DNA from: Gammaproteobacteria bacterium
GTDB taxonomy: Bacteria; Pseudomonadota; Gammaproteobacteria; Porifericomitales; Porifericomitaceae
Length of the DNA stretch: 21,139 nucleotides
Direction of reading: 5' to 3'
NCBI GenBank assembly: GCA_028817255.1
Contig: JAPPQA010000018.1
Coordinates: 1-21,139, forward strand
The position numbers and the translations under genes were made by a program. Position 1 is the first letter of the stretch, and the number at the start of each line of letters is the position of its first letter. Of this stretch, positions 7,101-14,340 are shown piece by piece. Below the pieces are notes generated by a model. That model saw only the letters and a program-made list of their open reading frames with translations. It was not told the origin of the DNA and did not search any database.

Positions 7101-8374
7101 GCGTCCCCCTGGCCGAGCGGCTGCGCCCTGCCACGCTGGCGGAATTTGCCGGCCAGACGCACTTGGTGGGGAAAGGGGGGCCGCTACAGGAGGCCGCCGC
7201 CGGCGCAGGCCTGCATTCGCTGGTTTTTTGGGGGCCGCCGGGCTCGGGCAAGACGACGCTGGCCCGCCTGCTGGCCCGCGCCGGCGGCGCGGAATTTCTT
7301 GCCCTGTCGGCGGTGCAGGCCGGGGTGCGCGAGATCCGCCAGGCGGTAGCGGAAGCCCGTGCCCGCCGCGATGCGGGCGGCGGCGATACGGTGCTGTTTT
7401 TGGACGAGATCCACCGCTTCAACAAGGCACAGCAGGACTCTTTGCTGCCCTTCGTGGAGGACGGTACGTTGCTGCTGCTCGGCGCGACCACGGAAAACCC
7501 CGCCTTCGAGATCATCAATGCCCTGCTGTCGCGGCTGCAAGTGTATATCCTTCATGCCCTGGGAGCGGACGAACTGCGCGGCATCGCCGAACGAGGGGCG
7601 CGGGAAATAGGGGCGCGGCTGACGCCGGAGGCCGCCGAGCTGCTGGTCGCCGCTGCCGACGGCGATGCCCGCCGCGCCCTCGGCCTGCTGGAGTTGGCCG
7701 CCGGCCTGGCGGCGGGCAAAGAAATCGAGGCGGAATTGCTGCGCCGGGCGGCCGCCGCCGGGCCGCGCCGCTTCGACAAGGGCGGCGACAGCTTTTACGA
7801 CCAGATCTCCGCTTTGCACAAATCGGTGCGCGGCTCGGCCCCCGATGCCGCCCTGTACTGGTTGGCGCGGATGTTGGACGGCGGCTGCGACCCGCTCTAT
7901 ATCGCCCGCAGAATGGTGCGCGCCGCCTCCGAAGACATAGGCACTGCCGATCCCAGGGCCCTGCGCGTGGCCCTGGATGCCTGGGAGGCGCAGGAGCGTT
8001 TGGGTTCGCCGGAGGGCGAATTGGCCATCGCCCAGGCGGTGGTATATCTGGCCTGCGCCCCCAAGAGCGCCGCCGTTTATCGGGGACTGCGCCGGGCCGG
8101 CGAAGACGCGCGCCGCCGCGGCTCCCTGGAGGTGCCGGCGCACCTGCGCAATGCCCCCACCGCGCTGGCGCGGCGCCTGGGGCACGGCCGGGACTACCGC
8201 TATCCTCACGACGAGCCGGGGGGTTACGCAGCGGGGGAGAGCTATTTGCCTGGCGCCCTGGCCGGGCGGCGCTACTACCTGCCTGGCGATGCCGGCCTGG
8301 AGTCGCGGATCGCGGCGCGGCTTGCCGAGTGGCGGCGCCGGGACGCCGCCGCCGCGGCCGGCGGGCAAGAGTAA
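7097..8374 (+). CDS. rarA: Replication-associated recombination ATPase RarA (MgsA)
   Basis: 425 residues, close to the family norm of about 440. RarA is an AAA+ ATPase related to clamp loaders and acts at stalled replication forks with SSB and RecA. Visible motifs are Walker A GPPGSGKT (46-53), Walker B with DEIH (103-106) followed by RFNKAQQD, sensor 1 GATTENPAF (129-137), and the C-terminal RarA-type tetramerisation region including KSVRGSAPDAALYWLARML and AHLRNAPT. ATG 7097 overlaps the lolA stop (ATGA). The frame stays open further upstream inside lolA, but that is a shadow without family similarity. The stop lies 4 bases before serS. Confidence 0.96.
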   Translation: MSVPLAERLRPATLAEFAGQTHLVGKGGPLQEAAAGAGLHSLVFWGPPGSGKTTLARLLARAGGAEFLALSAVQAGVREIRQAVAEARARRDAGGGDTVLFLDEIHRFNKAQQDSLLPFVEDGTLLLLGATTENPAFEIINALLSRLQVYILHALGADELRGIAERGAREIGARLTPEAAELLVAAADGDARRALGLLELAAGLAAGKEIEAELLRRAAAAGPRRFDKGGDSFYDQISALHKSVRGSAPDAALYWLARMLDGGCDPLYIARRMVRAASEDIGTADPRALRVALDAWEAQERLGSPEGELAIAQAVVYLACAPKSAAVYRGLRRAGEDARRRGSLEVPAHLRNAPTALARRLGHGRDYRYPHDEPGGYAAGESYLPGALAGRRYYLPGDAGLESRIAARLAEWRRRDAAAAAGGQE

Positions 8375-8378
8375 GCCC

Positions 8379-9695
8379 ATGCTGGATACGCAAGCCCTGC
8401 GCGCCCGCCCGGAAGAGTTCGCCAAACTGCTGCAGCGGCGCCGCTTCCGCCTCGACACGGAGACCCTGAGCGCCCTGGACGCAGAGCGCAAGCGGGTGCA
8501 GTCCGAAGTCCAGGAGCTGCAACAGCGGCGCAATCGGCTTTCCCGCGAGATCGGCTGGCTCAAGGCGGGCGGCGGCAACATCCGCAAGCCGCGCACGGAG
8601 GTGGAAACGGTGGGCGGACGCCTGCGGGAACTGGAGGAAGCCAGGCGGCGCGCCGAGACGCGGTGGCGGGAATGGCTGTTGCAGCTGCCGAATCTGCCCC
8701 ACGCCTCGGTCCCGGAGGGCGCCGACAGCGCCGCTAATGTAGAACAGCGGAATTGGGGGAAGCCGCCCGAATTCGCTTTTGCGCCGCGCGATCATGTCGC
8801 CCTGGGGGAGGCGCTGGGATTGACGGATTTCGATGCCGCCGCCCGCATCGCCGGCGCGCGCTTCGTGGTCCTGCGGGGCGCCGTGGCGCGTCTGCACCGT
8901 GCCCTGGGGCAGTTCATGCTGGACTTGCATGTGCGCGAACACGGGTATCAGGAAATAAACGCCCCCTGCCTGGTGGCGGCGCACAGCCTGCAGGGGACGG
9001 GGCAGCTGCCGCGTTTCGAGTCCGACCTGTTTCCCGCCGGTCCGGCGCATTACCTGAGTCCGACGGCGGAGGTGCCGGTCACCAACCTGGTGCGGGAGAG
9101 TATCCTGGATGCCGAAGAATTGCCGTGCAAGTATGTCTGCCACAGCCCCTGTTTCCGCAGCGAGGCCGGCAGTTACGGCAAAGATACCCGCGGCATGATC
9201 CGCCAGCACCAATTCGAGAAAGTGGAACTGGTGCAGATCGTCCGTCCAGAAGACTCCTATGCCGCCCTGGAGGAACTGACCGGCCACGCCGAGGCGGTGC
9301 TGCAACGCCTGGAACTGCCCTACCGGGTCGTGTCCCTGTGCGGCGGGGACCTTGGCTTTGCCGCCGCCAAGACTTACGATCTGGAGGTCTGGCTGCCGGG
9401 GCAGCAGCGCTACCGGGAGATCTCCTCGTGCAGCAATTGCGAGGCATTCCAGGCGCGGCGGATGCGGGCCCGCTGGCGCAACCCGGAGAAGGGCAAGCCG
9501 GAACCGGTGCACACGCTGAACGGCTCGGGGGTGGCCGTGGGGCGCGCCCTGGTGGCGGTGCTGGAAAACGGCCAGGAGGAGGACGGCGGCATCCGGTTGC
9601 CGGAGGCGTTGCGCCCTTATCTGGACGGGTGGGAGCGAATCCCGCCGCCGACGGCGAGCCGGCAGAAAAATAAAGGCAGAAAAAAGGAGAAATAG
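8379..9695 (+). CDS. serS: Seryl-tRNA synthetase
   Basis: 438 residues, the usual size (E. coli about 430). It charges tRNA-Ser with serine and supplies seryl-tRNA for selenocysteine where that pathway exists. The N-terminal arm (about residues 28-105) is a charged helical hairpin that binds the long variable arm of tRNA-Ser. The class II core has motif 2 with FRSEAGSYG (259-267, then the DTRGMIRQHQF block) and motif 3 LNGSGVAVGR (380-389). TAEVPVTNL is the conserved serine-pocket segment. ATG 8379 gives the canonical MLDTQALRARPEEFA start. The last dozen residues form a lysine-rich tail. serS closes the ftsK-lolA-rarA-serS string; a tRNA-Ser gene is about 6.5 kb downstream. Confidence 0.97.
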   Translation: MLDTQALRARPEEFAKLLQRRRFRLDTETLSALDAERKRVQSEVQELQQRRNRLSREIGWLKAGGGNIRKPRTEVETVGGRLRELEEARRRAETRWREWLLQLPNLPHASVPEGADSAANVEQRNWGKPPEFAFAPRDHVALGEALGLTDFDAAARIAGARFVVLRGAVARLHRALGQFMLDLHVREHGYQEINAPCLVAAHSLQGTGQLPRFESDLFPAGPAHYLSPTAEVPVTNLVRESILDAEELPCKYVCHSPCFRSEAGSYGKDTRGMIRQHQFEKVELVQIVRPEDSYAALEELTGHAEAVLQRLELPYRVVSLCGGDLGFAAAKTYDLEVWLPGQQRYREISSCSNCEAFQARRMRARWRNPEKGKPEPVHTLNGSGVAVGRALVAVLENGQEEDGGIRLPEALRPYLDGWERIPPPTASRQKNKGRKKEK

Positions 9696-9706
9696 GAACT
9701 CTAACT

Positions 9707-10855
9707 ATGCGAATTACCGTCCCTTGCGAGAAAGCCGGCGCGGAGCGGCGCGTAGCCCTGGTGCCGGAAGTAGTGCAGCGCCTGCGCTCTCAGGGCCTGG
9801 AGTTGCGGGTGCAGACCGATGCCGGTTCCTGCGCGGAATACACGGACGAGGATTACCGCCAGGCCGGGGCGACGGTGGTCGAAAAAGACGGGGTATATGA
9901 GGGCGCGGACTTGGTGCTGCGGGTGTCTCCGCCGACGCCGGAAGATCTGCGCTTGCAGCCGGAGGGCAGCGCGCTGGCCGGCTTCTTGAATCCCTACCGC
10001 GGCAAGGAGGCGCTGGCCGGCCTGGCCGAGCGCCGCCTGAGCGCCTTCGCCATGGAGACGGTGCCGCGCAGCTCGCGGGCCCAGGCCATGGATGCCCTGT
10101 CTTCCCAGCGTTCCGTGGCCGGCTACCGCGCCGTGGTGGCGGCGGCCGCCGCCTACGGCCGCTTTTTCCCCATGCTCACCGGGCCCACCGGCACCGTGCG
10201 CCCGGCGGCGGTGCTGGTGCTGGGCGCCGGGGTGGCCGGCTTGCAGGCCATCGCCACGGCGCGCCGCCTGGGGGCGGTGGTGGAGGTGTCGGACATACGC
10301 CCGGCGGCGCGGGAACAGGTGGAATCTCTGGGCGGGCGCTTTCTGTCGGCCGACATCAAGGCGGAGGCGGAGGGCGGCTACGCGCGCGAATTGACGGCGG
10401 AAGAGCGCCGGGCGCAGGGCGAATTGCTGGCGCAACACGTGGCCCGCGCCGGCGTTTTGATCGCCACGGCCGAGGTGCCGGGGCGGCCCGCCCCGCGCAT
10501 CGTCAGCGCCGCCATGGTAGAAAAAATGCGGGCGGGTACGCTGGTGCTGGATTTGGCCGCGGCCAGCGGCGGCAACTGCGAGCTGACCCGCCCCGGCGAA
10601 CGCTACCGCCATAACGGGGTCGAGATCTGGGGGCCGCTGAACATGGCGGCGGAGATGGCCCCGCAGGCCAGCGACCTGTATGCCCGCAACCTGGAGCGCC
10701 TGTTGCAGCTGCTGGTGCGGGACGGGCGCCTGGCCCCGGACTGGGAGGACGAGATCGTGGCCGCCGCCTGCATCGCCAGGGACGGCGAGCTGCGCCTGCC
10801 GGAGATGGGGCAAAACACGCCAAAAACCGCGGAGAGAGAGGAGAAAGATTCATGA
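9707..10855 (+). CDS. pntA: NAD(P) transhydrogenase subunit alpha-1
   Basis: 382 residues. This is the soluble NAD(H)-binding domain I of the proton-translocating transhydrogenase, which reduces NADP+ with NADH using the proton motive force. It resembles alanine dehydrogenase/PntA N-terminal domains: EKAGAERRVALVPEVV at the start, RSVAGYRAV then LTGPTGTVRPA in the middle, and a Rossmann nucleotide-binding GAGVAG (173-178) followed by a conserved SDIRPAAREQVESLGG. In E. coli this domain is fused to the first membrane part; here the alpha subunit is split in two, as in Rhodospirillum rubrum. It starts 11 bases after serS, so it may be co-transcribed with it. Its stop overlaps the alpha-2 ATG (ATGA at 10852). 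Confidence 0.95.
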   Translation: MRITVPCEKAGAERRVALVPEVVQRLRSQGLELRVQTDAGSCAEYTDEDYRQAGATVVEKDGVYEGADLVLRVSPPTPEDLRLQPEGSALAGFLNPYRGKEALAGLAERRLSAFAMETVPRSSRAQAMDALSSQRSVAGYRAVVAAAAAYGRFFPMLTGPTGTVRPAAVLVLGAGVAGLQAIATARRLGAVVEVSDIRPAAREQVESLGGRFLSADIKAEAEGGYARELTAEERRAQGELLAQHVARAGVLIATAEVPGRPAPRIVSAAMVEKMRAGTLVLDLAAASGGNCELTRPGERYRHNGVEIWGPLNMAAEMAPQASDLYARNLERLLQLLVRDGRLAPDWEDEIVAAACIARDGELRLPEMGQNTPKTAEREEKDS

Positions 10856-11157
10856 GCGAGGGATTTGTCGCCCTGTATATCTTCATGCTGGCCGCCTTTA
10901 CCGGCTACGAGGTGATTGGCCGGGTGCCGGCGGTGCTGCACACGCCGCTGATGTCGGGCTCCAACTTCGTGCACGGCATCGTCCTGGTGGGGGCGATGTT
11001 CGCGCTGGCCGGCGCCGAGGGGGCGCTGGGACTGACCATCGGCTTCCTCGGCGTCCTGCTGGGGGCGGGCAATGCCGTGGGCGGCTACGTGGTCACCGAG
11101 CGAATGCTGCGGATGTTCCGCAGCCGCAAGCAACGGCAGGAGGAGGGCCAGACATGA
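10852..11157 (+). CDS. NAD(P) transhydrogenase subunit alpha-2
   Basis: 101 residues. This small membrane subunit contributes the first three helices of the proton channel: FVALYIFMLAAFTGYEVIG, FVHGIVLVGAMFALAGA and LTIGFLGVLLGAGNAVGGYVV. A basic C-terminus (RSRKQRQ) probably faces the cytoplasm. The conserved YEVIGRVPAVLHTPLMSG segment is typical of the family. It overlaps alpha-1 by ATGA and its own stop overlaps the beta-subunit ATG (11154), so the three proteins are probably made in step. The alpha-2 subunit is called pntAB or pntA-2 in different genomes; no single symbol is given. Confidence 0.94.
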   Translation: MSEGFVALYIFMLAAFTGYEVIGRVPAVLHTPLMSGSNFVHGIVLVGAMFALAGAEGALGLTIGFLGVLLGAGNAVGGYVVTERMLRMFRSRKQRQEEGQT

Positions 11158-12605
11158 ACCCGGCCATGCAGGCCCTGCACGCAATAGAAGAACAGACGCA
11201 CGGCGTTGCCATGAGCGGCGCCGGCGGGGTGGTGTTGCAAGCCCTGTACCTGGTGGCCGCCGTCTCCTTCATTGTCGGTCTGCGGCAAATGAGTTCCCCG
11301 GTCACCGCCCGTCGGGGCATCGTCTGGGCCGGGATTGGGATGGTACTGGCCTTTCTCGCCACTCTGGCCTGGTTGGCGCCGGCGCGGCTGGCCCTGATGT
11401 CGGCCGCCCTCCTGCTGGGCGGCGGCGCGGCCTGGTATGCGGCGCGGCGGGTGCCGATGACCGCCATGCCGCAGATGATCGCCATCTACAACGGCATGGG
11501 CGGCGGCGCCGCGGCCTGCATCGCCGTGCTGGAGATGTCCGGGCCCGGCGGCGCGGCGGCCCTGCCGTTCACCGTGCTGTGCCTGGCGTTGCTGGGGGCG
11601 TTGATCGGCATGGTTTCCTTCTCCGGGTCGCTGCTCGCCTGCGCCAAGCTGCACGGTTGGCTGAGCCGTCCCTGGGTGTTCCCCGGCCAGCAGTGGCTTA
11701 ACTTTGCCGTGCTGGGCGGCGCCGTCCTGCTGGGGCTGTGGCTGTTGCTGGCGGCGGGGGAGGCGGGCGGCGGCTGGCTGCTGCTGTATTTCTGCCTGCT
11801 GGCCCTGGCCTACGGCGTGCTGATGACGCTGCCGATCGGGGGCGCCGACATGCCGGTGGTGCTGTCCCTGTTCAATGCCCTGACCGGCCTGGCGGTGGGC
11901 TTCGAGGGCTTTGTCCTGGACAATGCGGCGATGATCGTCGCCGGCACGGTGGTGGGGGCGGCCGGCACCCTGCTGACCCAGTTGATGGCCAAGGCGATGA
12001 ACCGCTCCCTGGTCAGCGTCCTGTTCTCCGCCTTTGGCGCCGAGACGGCGGCGGGCGCCGGCGCCGCCGGCGAGATGCGCGAGACCACGGCGACGGATGT
12101 CGCGGTGTTGCTGGCCTTTGCCGACAACGCGATCATCGTGCCGGGCTACGGGATGGCGGTGGCCCAGGCGCAGCACCGCTTGCGGGAACTGGCCGACCTG
12201 CTGGAAAAGCGCGGGGTGCGGGTGCGTTTCGCCATTCACCCCGTGGCCGGGCGGATGCCCGGGCACATGAACGTGCTGCTGGCCGAGGCGGGCGTCTCCT
12301 ACGACCTGCTCAGCGACCTGGACGAGATCAACGCCGACTTCCCCAATGCCGAGGTGGCCTTGGTGATCGGCGCCAACGACGTGGTCAACCCGGCGGCCCG
12401 CGAGGACCGCGGCAGCCCGATCTACGGCATGCCGATCCTGGACGCCGACCGGGCGCGCAACTGCATCGTGATCAAGCGCGGCCGCGGACGGGGTTTCTCC
12501 GGCATCGAGAACGCCCTGTTCTACGCCGACAACACCCGCATGCTGTACGGCGACGGCCAGAAGGCCGTGGCCGCCCTGGTCCAGGAGGTCAAAGCGCTGG
12601 AGTAG
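11154..12605 (+). CDS. pntB: NAD(P) transhydrogenase subunit beta
   Basis: 483 residues. The N-terminal two thirds form the membrane domain with about nine hydrophobic helices. The C-terminal domain III binds NADP(H): PGYGMAVAQAQ (GYGMAVA at 331-337), FAIHPVAGRMPGHMNVLL, DEIN, VIGANDVVNP, and KRGRGRGFSGIEN near the end. With the two alpha proteins it forms the complete enzyme in the inner membrane. ATG 11154 overlaps the alpha-2 stop. The last 46 codons (residues 438-483, from base 12465) are duplicated about 1 kb downstream. The final 33 bp, around the stop, differ from that copy while the preceding 122 bp are identical, so the 3' end of this gene may be a recombinant patch. The reading frame is complete and probably functional. 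Confidence 0.96.
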   Translation: MNPAMQALHAIEEQTHGVAMSGAGGVVLQALYLVAAVSFIVGLRQMSSPVTARRGIVWAGIGMVLAFLATLAWLAPARLALMSAALLLGGGAAWYAARRVPMTAMPQMIAIYNGMGGGAAACIAVLEMSGPGGAAALPFTVLCLALLGALIGMVSFSGSLLACAKLHGWLSRPWVFPGQQWLNFAVLGGAVLLGLWLLLAAGEAGGGWLLLYFCLLALAYGVLMTLPIGGADMPVVLSLFNALTGLAVGFEGFVLDNAAMIVAGTVVGAAGTLLTQLMAKAMNRSLVSVLFSAFGAETAAGAGAAGEMRETTATDVAVLLAFADNAIIVPGYGMAVAQAQHRLRELADLLEKRGVRVRFAIHPVAGRMPGHMNVLLAEAGVSYDLLSDLDEINADFPNAEVALVIGANDVVNPAAREDRGSPIYGMPILDADRARNCIVIKRGRGRGFSGIENALFYADNTRMLYGDGQKAVAALVQEVKALE

Positions 12606-12619
12606 AGGAAGGCCCTTTG
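12465..12619 (+). repeat. pntB 3'-end direct repeat, proximal copy
   Basis: 155 bp matching 13463-13617 at an offset of 998 bp. Bases 12465-12586 are identical to the distal copy. Bases 12587-12619 carry 7 mismatches by my count, and similarity stops after a shared CCCTTTG. This copy belongs to intact pntB. Confidence 0.92.
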
Positions 12620-12683
12620 ACCATTAAAAACAACCCCGAACAGTCGGTGAGATTACTGGCTCGAATAGTCGAGATGTAAGCAT

Positions 12684-13325
12684 ATGAAGAAAACAGACTG
12701 GGATTCTTATTACAACAAACCTTATAAAACGGCCTCGGTTACGAGGAAAATTACAGGAAACAAGGTTGTCGCTTTAATGAAAAGCGCCGCTCCTGCAGAT
12801 ACCGGCCAATTGCGAATCGTTGAACTTGGCGGCGCAAATAGTTGCTTCTATGAATTAATTAAAGAAAAGATCTGCCCGTTACACTATAAAATTGTTGATA
12901 ATAACAATGTCGGGCTGCAAAAGTTTATCGAACGCATAGGGTTGGATTCGTCCACCAGTCTGGAATGTGTGGATATTCTCGAAATGCAAAATGAATCAAC
13001 CGCGGAAAAACCATTTCAGATTGCCTTTAGCGTAGGCCTGATCGAACATTTTTCGGTGGAAGAAACAGCAAAGGCAATACGGGCTCATTTTCGGTTCCTG
13101 GAAAGAGGCGGCATTTGCCTTATTACGTTTCCGACGCCTACTTGGTTATACAAAATCTCTAGAAGAGTTTCCGAAATGCTTAGAATGTGGATTTTTTGGG
13201 ACGAGCGTCCCTTACGCTTTGCAGAAGTGGAACAGGAAGTCGTGAAGTATGGAGCTATTCTTCATAAATCAATAACTTGGCCAATATTTTTTACGCAAGG
13301 TGTTATTGTTGCAAAGAAAAAGTAA
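12684..13325 (+). CDS. Class I SAM-dependent methyltransferase
   Basis: 213 residues. A Rossmann-type methyltransferase fold is indicated by motif I IVELGGANSC (45-54), an acidic residue at the end of strand 2 (D72 in KIVDNN), a second acidic site (D97 in VDIL) and SVGLIEHF (116-123) in the position of the catalytic-core strand 4. Such proteins methylate small molecules, lipids or proteins; the substrate cannot be read from the sequence. The gene is visibly richer in A and T than its neighbours, with many AAA, ATT and GAA codons, which suggests horizontal acquisition. It sits between the two copies of the pntB 3' end and is thus part of an inserted segment. It begins 78 bp after pntB with only a weak ribosome binding site. 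Confidence 0.8.
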   Translation: MKKTDWDSYYNKPYKTASVTRKITGNKVVALMKSAAPADTGQLRIVELGGANSCFYELIKEKICPLHYKIVDNNNVGLQKFIERIGLDSSTSLECVDILEMQNESTAEKPFQIAFSVGLIEHFSVEETAKAIRAHFRFLERGGICLITFPTPTWLYKISRRVSEMLRMWIFWDERPLRFAEVEQEVVKYGAILHKSITWPIFFTQGVIVAKKK

Positions 13326-13402
13326 GAGTAGAACCTAACACAGGGCCGAGGCTTGGAATTACGGCACAACGTTTGCATTGCCGCCAACAGCGGAGAAGCA
13401 AC

Positions 13403-13603
13403 ATGGCAACAATTATTTACCGCTTCATAAACGAAGCTGACGGATGCTCGGACATATGGGAAATCGTGATCAAGCGCGGCCGCGGACGGGGTTTCTCCGG
13501 CATCGAGAACGCCCTGTTCTACGCCGACAACACCCGCATGCTGTACGGCGACGGCCAGAAGGCCGTGGCCGCCCTGGTCCAGGAAGTGAAAGCACTGGGG
13601 TAG
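13403..13603 (+). pseudogene. Chimeric ORF: gene start fused to pntB tail
   Basis: A GGAG at 13392-13395 sits 7 bases before ATG 13403, so this looks like a genuine gene start. The first 20 residues (MATIIYRFINEADGC...) are not from pntB and not recognised. At base 13463 the frame runs straight into the last 46 codons of pntB, ending VQEVKALG and TAG at 13601-13603. A 66-residue product combining an unknown N-terminus with a fragment of NADP-binding domain III is unlikely to work as a transhydrogenase. Best read as a truncated acquired gene joined to the displaced pntB tail. An ATG at 13277 is in frame but lies inside the methyltransferase gene and has no such signal. Confidence 0.75.
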
Positions 13604-13617
13604 GGGAGGACCCTTTG
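13463..13617 (+). repeat. pntB 3'-end direct repeat, distal copy
   Basis: Second copy of the final 46 codons of pntB plus 14 bp after the stop. It is identical to 12465-12586 in its first 122 bp and diverged in the last 33 bp. It probably marks the original recipient pntB end, displaced by the inserted DNA. Confidence 0.92.
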
Positions 13618-13639
13618 CCTATAAATTTTTCCACCAACC

Positions 13640-13659
13640 TGGAATATTTGGATATTCCA
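13640..13659. promoter_or_regulatory. AT-rich dyad upstream of the nuclease gene
   Basis: TGGAATAT, a 4-base spacer TTGG, and ATATTCCA form a perfect 8-bp inverted repeat 63 bp ahead of the nuclease-like gene. There is no following T-run, so an operator is as likely as a terminator. No controller gene is seen next to it. Confidence 0.4.
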
Positions 13660-13722
13660 ATCCCTGTCATGCGCGTCCGGCACCCACCCCTTATCCCCGC
13701 GACCGCAAGGGATCGGCGGTAA

Positions 13723-14340
13723 ATGCCGCCTCGGGAACGACTGCGCCGCGCCAACATCCTTAATCGTTGGTGGCTTTCCGAGGGCGAGTTGTCAAAGATC
13801 GTCGAACATAACCCCAGTCTGCGCGGGATGCTTTTCGGTTACGTCAGCGAATTCAAAGTGCGCAAACTCTGGTTTGAGGGGGCAAAATTTTCGGAGATAA
13901 AAAAATATGACGATCATGATCGTTCCAAGAAGGGCGACCTTTCCTTTATCTACAAAGGAGCTGAGATTCGAGTCGAAGTCAAGGGGCTTCAGACAAAAAC
14001 GGTAAAGAAGACTGGCGACGACGAATGGGAGGGTACGTTCCAATGTGACGCCAGCGACCGGAGAAAAGTGACGCTCCCCAATGGCGTGTCGTTGGCAACG
14101 ACATGCCTGCAAGTCGGCGAGTTCGATCTTCTGGCCGTCTCTCTGTTCCAGTTTGGCGACCAATGGAGGTTCGCATTTGCCGGCAACAGCGCCCTGCCCA
14201 GGTCGCAATACCGCTCATACGATCCCGTGAAGGTGCAGCCTTACCTGCTGAAGTCCAATATGAAGATCACCTGGCCGCTTTCGCCCCCTTACCGAGACGA
14301 GCCTTTTGCATTGCTGGACGAGATTGCGGCCGAAAAGTAA
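13723..14340 (+). CDS. PD-(D/E)xK nuclease-like protein, putative restriction endonuclease
   Basis: 205 residues with no named family I can fix. The core reads E43 in a helix (YVSEFKVRKLW), D72 (GDLSF), then E85-x-K87 (IRVEVKG) on the next strand. This D...ExK arrangement with an upstream glutamate is the signature of the PD-(D/E)xK nuclease fold. The length fits small Type II restriction enzymes. The convergent neighbour encodes a DNA methyltransferase and the two 3' ends overlap by 74 bp, strongly suggesting a restriction-modification pair. ATG 13723 has AGGGA about 11 bases upstream. The recognition site is unknown. Alternatives are a Vsr- or Mrr-like nuclease or a nuclease of another defence system. 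Confidence 0.65.
   Translation: MPPRERLRRANILNRWWLSEGELSKIVEHNPSLRGMLFGYVSEFKVRKLWFEGAKFSEIKKYDDHDRSKKGDLSFIYKGAEIRVEVKGLQTKTVKKTGDDEWEGTFQCDASDRRKVTLPNGVSLATTCLQVGEFDLLAVSLFQFGDQWRFAFAGNSALPRSQYRSYDPVKVQPYLLKSNMKITWPLSPPYRDEPFALLDEIAAEK

Noticed and set aside
12606..13462. Insertion sequence or integron cassette carrying the methyltransferase
   Set aside because: No transposase, no terminal inverted repeats and no short target duplication. The only flanking repeat is the 155-bp pntB tail, which points to recombination instead.
13463..13603. A second functional pntB
   Set aside because: Only the last 46 of 483 codons are present, with no membrane domain and an unrelated N-terminus.
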